A stretch of DNA of 64,000 nt from positions 62,001-126,000 of the forward strand of contig JAECZO010000080.1 of assembly GCA_019188245.1 (NCBI GenBank), written 5' to 3'. A program made the position numbers and the translations under genes. Below are positions 21,745 to 30,379 of the stretch, piece after piece; position 1 is the first letter of the stretch; every line of letters starts with the position of its first letter. Below the pieces are notes generated by a model that saw only the letters and a list, made by a program, of their open reading frames with translations, was not told the DNA's origin and ran no database searches. This DNA comes from Novymonas esmeraldas. Its lineage: Eukaryota > Euglenozoa > Kinetoplastea > Trypanosomatida > Trypanosomatidae.

Positions 21745-22091
21745 AGGTCGATGAGTTGGCGGCGCAGCGGTGTGGAAGGCGGCCCAGCGCTTTGGCGCGC
21801 ACCACTGACCACCTCTGTGTCTCACGTACCGTCCAAGACGTGTCGCTCTCTCTCTGTCTCTCTCTTTTCTTTCTACCTCTTCTCCATCTTCACCCGCATC
21901 ACTTCCATTCACACACACACACACACACACACACCATGAGCTGTGGCAGAGCCTCCCCCCTCCCCTCCCAAACCTCTGTCTCCTTCCAGCGCGCACACAC
22001 GCAGCGTCTCGTAATCTCCCCCTGTCCTCCGTCACCCCATCACACACACACACACACACACACTAACACACAAACGCACACGCAGAGCAGG
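21516..22091. other. Spacer before NPL gene C with GACA, GT and CA repeats
   Basis: It holds CA then (CAGA)n at about 21530-21590, (GT)n at about 21697-21742, and CA runs at about 21911-21934 and 22041-22063 before the ATG at 22092. No gene is seen. The in-frame open stretch from 21699 is repeat translation. Confidence 0.7.
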
Positions 22092-23027
22092 ATGCAGGAG
22101 TTTCACGCGTTTGCGGTGGCGCCGAACAAGGAGCACGCTCTCGAGATCCCGGAGGGCTGCGGCTTCCACCTCTCCGTCTTCGCGCTGCCCCGCGGCACCA
22201 ACGGCAAGTCCACCGTCTACGTCTCGGTGGACGGCAAGTCGTATGCGCTCGCCTCGCTGGACTCGCAGCAGAACATTCTGCAAGTGCCAGCTGATCTGAT
22301 CTTCAACTTCGAGCAGCGCGTCACGTTCTTCGCGAAGGGGTCCGCGACGGTGCACTGCGTCGGCTACCGCCAGGAGCTTGATCTGGACGAGGACGACGAC
22401 ATGGCCGCCGCGCCGCCTGCGACCGGGGACGACAGCGAGGACGACGAGGACAGCGCGGCCGCAGCTCTGCGACTTCCCGTGGAGGCCGTGATGGACGCCC
22501 CGGCCGCACGGCAGCAGAGGCGGGCGGAGAGCACATCTGATGAGGAGGACGAGGAAGACGAGGAGGAAGACGAGGAGGAAGACGAGGAGGAGGACGAGGA
22601 GGAGGACGAGGAGGAGGACGAGGAGGAGGTGGACAGCGATGTGGCGGAGGTGCCGAGGGGGATGCAGGTGCGCCACGTCGACCCAACCGCCCCATCCTCC
22701 GACGACGGTGACGAGGGGGACGACGAGGAGGACGACGAGGAGGACGACGAGGATGATGAGGAGGATGATGAGGAGGATGACGAGGAGGATGATGTGGAGG
22801 ATGATGAGGAGGATGAGGAGGAGGAGGCGGAGCCACCGACCAAGATGGTGCGATCAGAGGGCCGGTCCAGCCCCGGCAACTCTCCGCAGGGTCGTGTCAG
22901 TGCTGGTGGCTCTCCGCAGGGTCGTGTCAGTGCTGGCGGCTCTCCGCAGGGTCGTGTCGGTGCTGGCGGCTCTCCCCAGGGTCGTCGCAGCGGTGGCGGC
23001 TCTCCCCAGGGTCGTCGCAGCCACTAG
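22092..23027 (+). CDS. NPL protein C with acidic region and SPQGR repeats (311 aa)
   Basis: Third, most diverged member of the NPL array. The N-terminal domain (residues about 1-95, starting QEFHAFAVAPNKEHALEIP) keeps the NPL strand pattern, the phrase YALASLDSQQN matching LATLDP of its neighbours, and a terminal VHCVGY. A very acidic region follows (about 97-255), then five 10-residue repeats of SPQGRVSAGG type to the C-terminus instead of an RGG box. The repeated Ser-Pro-x-x-Arg units resemble minimal CDK sites, so phosphorylation control is plausible (inference). The start is the ATG at 22092, matched by alignment to the starts of A and B. It is separated from B by the decayed element. A nucleolar or histone-chaperone role is inferred from the family. 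Confidence 0.87.
   Translation: MQEFHAFAVAPNKEHALEIPEGCGFHLSVFALPRGTNGKSTVYVSVDGKSYALASLDSQQNILQVPADLIFNFEQRVTFFAKGSATVHCVGYRQELDLDEDDDMAAAPPATGDDSEDDEDSAAAALRLPVEAVMDAPAARQQRRAESTSDEEDEEDEEEDEEEDEEEDEEEDEEEDEEEVDSDVAEVPRGMQVRHVDPTAPSSDDGDEGDDEEDDEEDDEDDEEDDEEDDEEDDVEDDEEDEEEEAEPPTKMVRSEGRSSPGNSPQGRVSAGGSPQGRVSAGGSPQGRVGAGGSPQGRRSGGGSPQGRRSH
22881..23020 (+). repeat. Five 30-bp coding repeats (SPQGR)
   Basis: Copies start at 22881, 22911, 22941, 22971 and 23001; the last is cut short by the stop codon. Units differ at few bases, which implies recent expansion or homogenisation. Confidence 0.93.
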
Positions 23028-23680
23028 GCCACCTCTGCAGCACATCACCGCCTCCCTCCCTCCATCGCTTCCTTCATGCCGTCCCGAGTACCACTGCAGG
23101 AGAGGTGCGCGCGGACTCCTGCGTGGATCGCCGGAGCGCCGCCCCGTCGCCGTCTGCGTGCGTGTGTGTGTGTCTCTCTTTCTCACTTCGTCTTTCTTTC
23201 CTTGTTGTTTCTCTATTGAGTGTCTTGTGTCTTTGTGTGTTTGTGTCTAACGTGTAAGCAGCGACTTCACCCGTACAAGACGGTGGCGATGCAGAGTTGG
23301 TTCGGCGGCAGTGTGGTCGGGTACCCACAGCAGAGACGCGTTCGTCACCTCCCCCAGCACGATCCTGCGCCGCGATTGCGCCCGAGGTCCACCTCACGGT
23401 GGTGGCGTGTCACGGAGCTAGCTCCTCCTCTTGTATCAGACGAAGTGTGAAGGGGTGCACGCGTGTACATGTGTGTGTGTGTGTGCACGTGGTTGTGTGT
23501 TTCACGGTCCCTCTCCGCCGAGTCAGCGCCCCGCCTCTCTCTCACTCTCGCGTCTCGTCACACCTCCACACACTGTCACACACTCTTCTTCTCGTATAGA
23601 AGATCGTTGCTTTCAGCTGCGCTCACATACACACACACACACACACATTTATATACACACGTTCGTCGACGTGGAGGACA
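23028..23680. other. Spacer before CIA2 gene
   Basis: No gene seen. GT-rich text lies after the stop codon, a TC-rich stretch at about 23540-23596, AG at 23598-23599 (candidate splice acceptor), and a CA run at about 23630-23648 before the ATG at 23681. Confidence 0.65.
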
Positions 23681-24169
23681 ATGGCGGAGCTGGCGAACCC
23701 GAACCCGACGGTGTTCGAGCCGACGCACGACACGCACACCGCTCGCACCGCCGCAGAGCGCGCCGCGGAGGACGACGAGGACACGGACGACCCCATCGAC
23801 GCGTGGGAGGTCTTCGAGATCATTCGGCGCATCCGTGACCCGGAGCACCCCAACTCGCTGGAGCAGCTTCGCGTGGTGGAGCCGTCTCTCATCACTGTCA
23901 CGTGGAAGAAGCGGCACATCCGAGTCCTCTTCACGCCGACGGTGCCCCACTGCAGTCTCACCACGCTCATCGGCCTCAGCATCCGACTGCAGCTCGAGCG
24001 CTCGCTGCCGGAGCACACAAAGATTGACATCTACATCAACCCCGGCACACACGAGCAGGAGGTGCAGGTGAACAAGCAGCTGAACGACAAGGAGCGCGTC
24101 GCCGCCGCGCTGGAGAACCGCAACCTGCTCAATGTGGTGGAGTCGTGCATCAACGAGTTCGACGGGTGA
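23681..24169 (+). CDS. CIA2: CIA2/MIP18-family cytosolic Fe-S assembly factor (162 aa)
   Basis: MIP18 (DUF59) family protein, orthologous to human CIAO2B (FAM96B). It is part of the cytosolic iron-sulfur targeting complex with CIA1 and MET18/MMS19, which delivers Fe-S clusters to nuclear and cytosolic apoproteins such as polymerases and helicases. The family's core is present: DDPIDAWEVFEIIRRIRDPEHPNSLEQL near residues 37-64 (given here by position as the IRDPEHPxSLEQL motif), then TPTVPHCSLTTLIGL with the reactive Cys at residue 91, and HEQEVQVNKQLNDKERVAAA near the C-terminus. Length and domain coverage are those of a complete CIA2. The start is the ATG at 23681, immediately after a CA-rich leader. 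It lies upstream of the PIF1-like helicase gene; PIF1 is not an Fe-S helicase, so this adjacency need not mean function. Confidence 0.95.
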   Translation: MAELANPNPTVFEPTHDTHTARTAAERAAEDDEDTDDPIDAWEVFEIIRRIRDPEHPNSLEQLRVVEPSLITVTWKKRHIRVLFTPTVPHCSLTTLIGLSIRLQLERSLPEHTKIDIYINPGTHEQEVQVNKQLNDKERVAAALENRNLLNVVESCINEFDG

Positions 24170-24917
24170 GCGCGCCACACAGTCGCACGCAGACGCACAC
24201 GTGGGACCGCCTGCGCGTGGGATGGAGGGCGACGATGGTGACGGTGTCCCGTGGCGGCTACACCGCGATAGTTGTGTGGACTGCTTTGACCTATTGGCGT
24301 GTGTGTGTGTGTGTTCCTCCAAGTCGGCGTTCGTGTATGCGCCGTGTCCAGCCTGCTGTGGCCCTCCTCTACCTTTACTGCTGCTGTGGCGCCTCTGCGG
24401 TAGCGTCCCTCACTTTGTCCCTCCTTCCGCTTCTCTGGTGTCATGCTATCGCCGCTCCGGCAACACGTAACGACACCCAACTCAACTCCGATCCGTGAGC
24501 TGGTCGAGAGGAAGAGAGAGAGAGCACACATTCACAGACACACACACACACAGACACACGCGAGGTGCACAGACGCACACAGGCACATCCACACTGTCGT
24601 TGACGTGTCTTCCAGCTCACGATGTGCACCGTCCATCGTCCAACTGCCGTGCTGCATCGCAGGTCAACTTTCTTTCTACCCCCCTCGCTCATCTCTCCTC
24701 TTCCCCTTGTCGCTCCCTTCTGTCGTGACACACACACACACACACATGTACACACACACACACACACGCTGCACGTAGGTCCACCTCCACACCAGGACGG
24801 CAGACGCCATTGTCAGCGGCTGCGCGCTGTGTCTTCATCAGCGTCCCTCAGTGACTGCCAGAGAGGCGGGGGCAGAGGAGGCGTATTGCACCCCTCTCCC
24901 CCATTGTGCGTGTTTGT

Positions 24918-24956
<39 letters not shown>

Positions 24957-24972
24957 GGTGGCTGGACGGTCG
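24170..24972. other. Spacer before PIF1-PIN gene, CA run then GT run
   Basis: About 800 bp with no gene. CA runs at about 24540-24555 and 24731-24769 are followed by a GT run at about 24922-24955 ending 18 bp before the start codon. These are complementary in the transcript. Confidence 0.7.
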
Positions 24973-27900
24973 ATGAAGCCCGGCGAGGACGAGGGGGGAG
25001 CGGAGGAGGACTCCGGGGCACTCACGCACGCGCGTCTGCGCTCGCGTGCCGCGGCAGCGTCGCCCCGCCGCGCTCCTGTGATGGACACGTCCGCTTCTCC
25101 CCGCACGGGGGAGTGGAGGTGTCAGAGCACCCCCGGCTCCGACTCGCGGGTGCTCCTGCCAGACGACGAGGAGCAGCAGCAGTACCAGTACCACGTCCCA
25201 CCGCCGGTGCCGCCTCGCCCGCTGTCTCCCATCTCTTCACCGTCCATGACCGCCTCCTGCACCTCCCCCGCACCGCTTCTGTCGATGCGGGGCAGCGGCC
25301 ACACGTCCACACCCACGCCCACCGCCGCACCACTGCTGTTCACGTGCAGTGGCAGCCCCGCGCAGTCCAGCGCGTCGGCCACCGGCGGTCACCTTCATTG
25401 TGCGAGTCCGGCCACGAGCGGCAGCACACCCGGGACGCAGGGCAGGGAGTCGGCTGTTACGGTGCTGAGCAGCAACAGCGTCACGGAGTCCACGGCGCCG
25501 CCGCCAGCCCGGGAGGAGGAGGCGGAGGAGGAGGAGGCGGAGGAGGTCGTCAGCTGCACGACACTCTCGTCCACCGTGACGTCGCCCGTCGCGGCTGCCG
25601 CGGCAACGCCGGCGCTGCCGCCCCCGGCGCATCTGCGGCTCCCCTCCTCCACTCCAAGCGACGGCAGCGACCGGCGGCACCACGCGACCACACCGTCCGT
25701 CGGGTCCGTGGGGGAGGCCACGATGCAGCACAGCGGCCGCGCTCGTCAGCCCGACGTACTGCGCACTGCGCCGTCCTTCTCCGGGCCGCACGGCAGCCGC
25801 TTCGCGGCGCTGGCGTTGCTGTCGCAGTCGCTGTTGATGCCGGCCCTGGCGAGCGCTCCCAGGGGACGGACGCGTGCGGCGGCGCGGCGTGCGGCGGCGC
25901 GGCCAGCGGTCCCCATCGTGCCGTACCGGCTGCTTGACCCAGAGATCTGCACTCCGACGGCGCTGTCCACCACCACAGCCGCCCGCCGCGCGACGGCGAC
26001 GGTGAAGGCTGAGCTGCCCGCGCCGTCTCCGCCGCTGGATGAGAGCGCCACCCAGGGAGCGCCGGTGCCGCCGCTGCCGGAGCTGTCCAGCGAGCAGCGA
26101 TACGCCTTCCACGTCGCCGTGAAGGAGCACCGCACCGTGTTCATCACCGGCGGCGCCGGCACCGGCAAGTCTCATCTGCTGCGGACGATCATACGCGCTC
26201 TGCCGGTCTCGTCCACCTTTGTCACCGCGACGACGGGCATCGCGGCACTCAACCTCAGCGGCTCCACCCTCCACAGCTTCGCCGGCTGCGGCATCCCCAA
26301 CCGCGAGAGCACGCTCGAGCACATACTGTGGTCCGTGATGACAAAGGAGAACTGCGTGCGCCGGTGGCGTCTCTGCCGCGTGCTGATCATCGACGAGGTG
26401 TCCATGCTCGAGGCGAGTTTCTTCGACCTCGTGGACCACATCGCCCGCCACGTGCGCAACCGCCCGACGGAGCCGTTCGGAGGCGTGCAGCTCATCCTCT
26501 CCGGCGACTTCCTGCAGCTCCCGCCGGTCTCACGCGACCAGCGTGGTCGCGCGCACTTCTGCTTCGAGACAGAGACGTGGCGGCGTGTGAACCCGCGTAT
26601 CTGCGTGCTGTCGACGCCCTTCCGCCAGCGCGACCTGCGCTTCTTCAGCATCTTGAATGAGATGCGCTTCGGCGAGATGCGGCCCGAGTCGGCGGAGCTG
26701 CTCTACTCGCTGGACACGACGGAGCACGTGCACTTCGTCCGCCGCATCGACACCGCCGTGGGCGACTGCCCGGCAGTGAAGGCCGAGACGTCCACGGCGA
26801 GGCCGACTGAGCCGCCTCTCACCACCACCACCACGACCACCAACACCAGCACGGCGGAGAACATGGGGCAGACGCGGCTGCAGCTCGTCAACGGCGTCGG
26901 CCGCCCCATCGATGCTGTCTTTGACGGCTACACGATCCTGCGCTCCACCCGGACGGAGGTGGACGTGGAGAACCAGCACTACTACAAGCAGCTGACGACG
27001 GAGGTCTACTTCTATCAGGGCCTGCACACCGGCAAGGGCACGTTCCCGGAGGCGAGTCTGCCGAAGGTCGTGCAGGTGCGCCGTGGGTGCCGCGTCATGC
27101 TCATCAAGAACCTCGACCCCCGCATCGGCCTCGTCAACGGCAGCACGGGCACCGTCACCGACTTCGTGAGCTTCAGCAAGGGATACTACTTCAAAACGCA
27201 GAACATGACCTTCGCGGACGCGCGCGCGGTGTGTGTGGGGCGTGGCAGCAACAGCGCCGTGCCGCACACGATGCTGCCGGTCATCGCGTTTGACATGCGC
27301 GACGCGACCGGCACCGTGACGACGCGCGAGCTTGTCCTGGAGCCGCAGGAGTGGGTGGAGAAGCTCGGCTCCACTGCGGTGTCGCGCTCCGTGCAGATGC
27401 CACTCATCCTCGCCTACGCCATCACCATTCACAAGTCGCAGGGGATGTCGCTGACGCAGGTGGACATAGACTTCAAGAGAGTGTTCGAGGCGGGGCAGTC
27501 CTACGTGGCGCTGTCCCGCTGCACCGACATGGCGCATGTGCGGCTGCACAGCTTCGACGCGCGGCGCGTCAGCACCAACGCGACCGCGCTCGCTTATTAC
27601 AAGGCGCTGGCGCTGCAGCAGGAGCGGCTGCGGTGGCGCCGTAGCCACGAGCCTCAGAGCGTTGTGGCGGAGGAGGCGCAGGAGGCGTTCAGCTGCACCC
27701 CGTACGGGTACGTGCTGCGGCACGAGGCGCAGGCGCTGCGCCAGCGCGGACGGGATGAGCTGGCGCAACGGCAGCGCTCCATCAGCGGCGGCAGCTCCAC
27801 CTCCACGTCCAGCCGCCGCTCCCGTGGGCTGATGAAGACAGAGGTGAGGCCGGCTGGCCCCGTCGCTGGCCCCGTCGCTGGCGACGGCGCGTTGGGGCCG

Positions 27901-28932
27901 CGCGAGTCACGGCGGCGCCACCGCAGCCGCGACGACGACGCGGCGCCCGCGGGTGACAGTGGTGGTGGTGGTGGCGGCGGCGGCGGTGAGCGGGCGGTGC
28001 GTGGGCAGCGACGGCGGCGCGAGAACAGGCGGACGTGGGTGGACGAGTTCGGCGCCGCACGCCACCGCGGCAGCGGCAGCGACGACAGCGCGGACGAGGA
28101 GGGCGGCGACGACGGCGGCGTTGTAAATGAGACGGTGCGGCTGGACCGGCTGCGGCGCCGCATCACACCGCTGCTCGCGACTGCGTCGATGGTGCGGCAG
28201 GTGGTGACCCGTGAGGTGGTGCCGCTGCACTGCGTCAGCGACGCGCGCATCGTCGTGGACGCGAACAGTGTCTTTCAACTTCTGGCTGGCCGGGAGTCGG
28301 CCGCCGCCTTCGACGTTCTCTTCGGCGAGCGGGGCAACATGCTGCGGGTGCCGCTGTGCGTGCACGCGCTGGTTGCCGAGGCGGCCGCGTACCGGAGCGG
28401 CTCCTCCTCCGTCAGCCACTCGACGGCAGACGGCTCTGCCAGCCGGCCCGACGACGCTGCTGTGCCGCACAGTGCGTCGCGAGTGGAGCCGGCCAACGCC
28501 TCCCTGCTCACTGCGTCCGAGATGGCGGCGGAGGCGCTCGTGGTGATGGAGAGGGCCAAGAACGACTTCATCCTCGACGTCCAGCGGCCGGGGCAGGCGT
28601 GTGCGCTGCCGGAGCCCAACCCCGGCTGGCGGCGCTTCGAGGCCGTGCTGCCGCTGCTTCACCGCGGCCCTCAGCGGAGGGCGGCGACGAAGGAGGAGGA
28701 GGAGGGGGCCGTTGAGGATGCTGGCAGAGAGGTGGACTTCATCCTTAGCCGTGACCCGCGCGAGGGGCGCCACCACCGCGATGTTCTCGAGTACGCCGCC
28801 TTCCTGCAGCGCTCCTATGGTGAGGGCATCGTCGTCTGCACTGACTCGGTCCTCCTCGCCGCCTACGCACTCGCGTGGGGGCTGCGTGTGTCCTCCATGG
28901 ACTACCTGTGCGGCGACGCTGCCAACGCCTGA
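24973..28932 (+). CDS. PIF1-family helicase with C-terminal PIN-like domain (1319 aa)
   Basis: 5'-3' DNA helicase of the PIF1 superfamily 1B. Residues 1-365 are low complexity. The helicase core follows: Walker A GGAGTGKS at 393-400, Walker B IIDEVSML with D474-E475, GDFLQLPPVSR, then ITIHKSQGMSL and motif VI SYVALSRCTD with the arginine finger R849. A Thr-rich insert interrupts the core near residues 605-635. A disordered linker (about 870-1060) leads to a well-folded end at 1085-1319 that reads like a PIN nuclease of the SMG6/Swt1 kind: RIVVDANSV (D1096), VHALVAEAAAYR (E1136), RDVLEYAAFLQ, then VVCTDSVLLAAYALAWGL (D1291) and VSSMDYL. Trypanosomatids have many PIF1 paralogues, nuclear and mitochondrial; which one this is cannot be told. 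The start is the ATG at 24973 after a GT-rich leader; an in-frame ATG at 25081 is an alternative. The helicase call is firm and the PIN domain likely. Confidence 0.93.
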   Translation: MKPGEDEGGAEEDSGALTHARLRSRAAAASPRRAPVMDTSASPRTGEWRCQSTPGSDSRVLLPDDEEQQQYQYHVPPPVPPRPLSPISSPSMTASCTSPAPLLSMRGSGHTSTPTPTAAPLLFTCSGSPAQSSASATGGHLHCASPATSGSTPGTQGRESAVTVLSSNSVTESTAPPPAREEEAEEEEAEEVVSCTTLSSTVTSPVAAAAATPALPPPAHLRLPSSTPSDGSDRRHHATTPSVGSVGEATMQHSGRARQPDVLRTAPSFSGPHGSRFAALALLSQSLLMPALASAPRGRTRAAARRAAARPAVPIVPYRLLDPEICTPTALSTTTAARRATATVKAELPAPSPPLDESATQGAPVPPLPELSSEQRYAFHVAVKEHRTVFITGGAGTGKSHLLRTIIRALPVSSTFVTATTGIAALNLSGSTLHSFAGCGIPNRESTLEHILWSVMTKENCVRRWRLCRVLIIDEVSMLEASFFDLVDHIARHVRNRPTEPFGGVQLILSGDFLQLPPVSRDQRGRAHFCFETETWRRVNPRICVLSTPFRQRDLRFFSILNEMRFGEMRPESAELLYSLDTTEHVHFVRRIDTAVGDCPAVKAETSTARPTEPPLTTTTTTTNTSTAENMGQTRLQLVNGVGRPIDAVFDGYTILRSTRTEVDVENQHYYKQLTTEVYFYQGLHTGKGTFPEASLPKVVQVRRGCRVMLIKNLDPRIGLVNGSTGTVTDFVSFSKGYYFKTQNMTFADARAVCVGRGSNSAVPHTMLPVIAFDMRDATGTVTTRELVLEPQEWVEKLGSTAVSRSVQMPLILAYAITIHKSQGMSLTQVDIDFKRVFEAGQSYVALSRCTDMAHVRLHSFDARRVSTNATALAYYKALALQQERLRWRRSHEPQSVVAEEAQEAFSCTPYGYVLRHEAQALRQRGRDELAQRQRSISGGSSTSTSSRRSRGLMKTEVRPAGPVAGPVAGDGALGPRESRRRHRSRDDDAAPAGDSGGGGGGGGGERAVRGQRRRRENRRTWVDEFGAARHRGSGSDDSADEEGGDDGGVVNETVRLDRLRRRITPLLATASMVRQVVTREVVPLHCVSDARIVVDANSVFQLLAGRESAAAFDVLFGERGNMLRVPLCVHALVAEAAAYRSGSSSVSHSTADGSASRPDDAAVPHSASRVEPANASLLTASEMAAEALVVMERAKNDFILDVQRPGQACALPEPNPGWRRFEAVLPLLHRGPQRRAATKEEEEGAVEDAGREVDFILSRDPREGRHHRDVLEYAAFLQRSYGEGIVVCTDSVLLAAYALAWGLRVSSMDYLCGDAANA

Positions 28933-29523
28933 TAATGGAGGAGGAGAGCCACACTCACTTGCGATCCACCTGTGTGTCGCCGGTGATCGTGTTGTGCTCC
29001 ACACACACACACACGGGCAGCTGTGTGCGTGCGTGTTGACTTGTGCGTGTGTGTGTATGTGTGTGTGTGCGCTTCGTCTCCTCTCTTCTCTCTGTCTACC
29101 GTCGTACACTCGTGCCCGCAGAATGTGGCGGTCATGTCAGGGCTCACTGGGGTGCTGATTGCTTTTGGAGAAGGCGGTGCGATGCACGTGGTACGTCTGC
29201 CTCCTACTCCTATTCATGCACACAAATACACAAACACACACTCATGGAAGCACATCATCAGATGGAGGAATACGTCTGTGCACATGCACGAGAGTCGGGT
29301 GTTCGTCTCACTGTGCCATGGGCATGCGTCCACAGCTCATACTTGTCCTTCTCTCCCTTCCCTCGTCCTCTTCCTCCACACACACACACACACACACATG
29401 CTCTCACATGTGTACTAGTCTACCATCGTTGCACATCTGCGCACCCAACCAACACACAAGAGTCTCTTTCACTAAGATACACTCGCACACACACACACAC
29501 ACACAGTCGCGTGCTGCACGATC
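28933..29523. other. Spacer before parvulin gene
   Basis: No gene seen. A CA run at 29000-29013 is followed by GT-rich text at 29023-29070, then mixed sequence. CA runs at about 29376-29398 and 29486-29505 precede the start codon. Confidence 0.65.
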
Positions 29524-29874
29524 ATGTCTGCTGCCCCCTCCTGGCAGGCGGAGCATCTGCTCATCAAGCACGGCGGCAGCCGCAATCCGGTGTCCCGCCG
29601 CACGGGCAAGGCGACGTCGCTGTCATACGACGACGCCGTCGCGGAGCTGCAGAAGTGGCGCCAGTCCATCGAGGCCGGCACCATCTCCTTCGAGGAGGCG
29701 GCACGCCAGCGCAGCGACTGCGGCAGCTACGCGCGTGGTGGCGACCTCGGCGTCTTCGGCCCTGGCGAGATGATGAAGCCCTTCGAGGACGCCACAAAGA
29801 GTCTGCAGGTGGGTCAGATGAGCGGCCTTGTCGTGACCGACAGCGGCGTGCACATCATCAAGCGCATCGCGTGA
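29524..29874 (+). CDS. PIN1: Pin1-type parvulin peptidyl-prolyl isomerase (116 aa)
   Basis: Cis-trans isomerase acting on phospho-Ser/Thr-Pro bonds. It is a single parvulin domain with no WW domain, as described for T. brucei PIN1 and plant Pin1 enzymes. Visible active-site elements: AEHLLIKHGG at 9-18, a basic phosphate-binding loop with R25-R26, the catalytic SDCGSYARGGDLG segment with Cys66, PFEDA, and the closing SGVHIIKR with a conserved His. Length is typical. The start is the ATG at 29524, the first after a CA-rich leader. Phosphate specificity is inferred from the Arg pair. It sits in the same transcription unit as NPL protein C, whose tail has repeated Ser-Pro, but co-location within a kinetoplastid unit is weak evidence of a link. 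Confidence 0.96.
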   Translation: MSAAPSWQAEHLLIKHGGSRNPVSRRTGKATSLSYDDAVAELQKWRQSIEAGTISFEEAARQRSDCGSYARGGDLGVFGPGEMMKPFEDATKSLQVGQMSGLVVTDSGVHIIKRIA

Positions 29875-29910
29875 TGTCCGGCCTCACTTCTTTTTATCCT
29901 TCTGTAGAAG

Positions 29911-29945
<35 letters not shown>

Positions 29946-30379
29946 TGCACGCACCACCGTGGCGCCGATTTGCCAGTGTCTCCCGCCACACACACGTCAC
30001 CGCCTACGTCGCGGTGTTCGACACCTGCACCACGCACGCGTGCAAGTCATCTGCCCCCCTCCCTTTGTCCACTCCTCCTCAGGCGCCCCCATTGCGGGCA
30101 GCTCTGACGGAGAGTGTAGCAGTGCTGCCGCTCCTCCACGTCTCCACCGCCTCCCTCGCGTCGTGCACTTGGTGCCGACATCATCGCAGCACGACGACGA
30201 CGGCCCACCTTCTCTCTCTCTCTGCATCTCTCTCTCTGCATCTCTCTCTCTGCTTCCCTCCTTATCAAGGTGTGTGTGTGTGTGTGTGTGTGTGGCTCTG
30301 TCTCCGTCTTCGTCCCCGCGTGTGTGTGTGTGTGTGTGTTTGTGTGTGACGACGACGACAGCAAACGCGCACACGCATC
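29875..30379. other. Spacer with GT run and CTCTGCAT repeats
   Basis: A (GT)n run at 29911-29945 lies directly after the parvulin stop codon. A short tandem repeat of CT-rich units ending in GCAT occupies about 30210-30260, and GT runs at 30271-30295 and 30319-30345 precede the next start codon. No gene seen. Confidence 0.7.

Noticed and set aside
22881-23020. Regular 30-bp repeats resembling a CRISPR array
   Set aside because: The repeats are contiguous without spacers, lie in frame inside a coding region, and the organism is eukaryotic.
24622-24972. N-terminal extension of the PIF1 protein by 117 codons
   Set aside because: His-Thr and Cys-Val runs are CA and GT repeats read in frame; a normal ATG follows at 24973.
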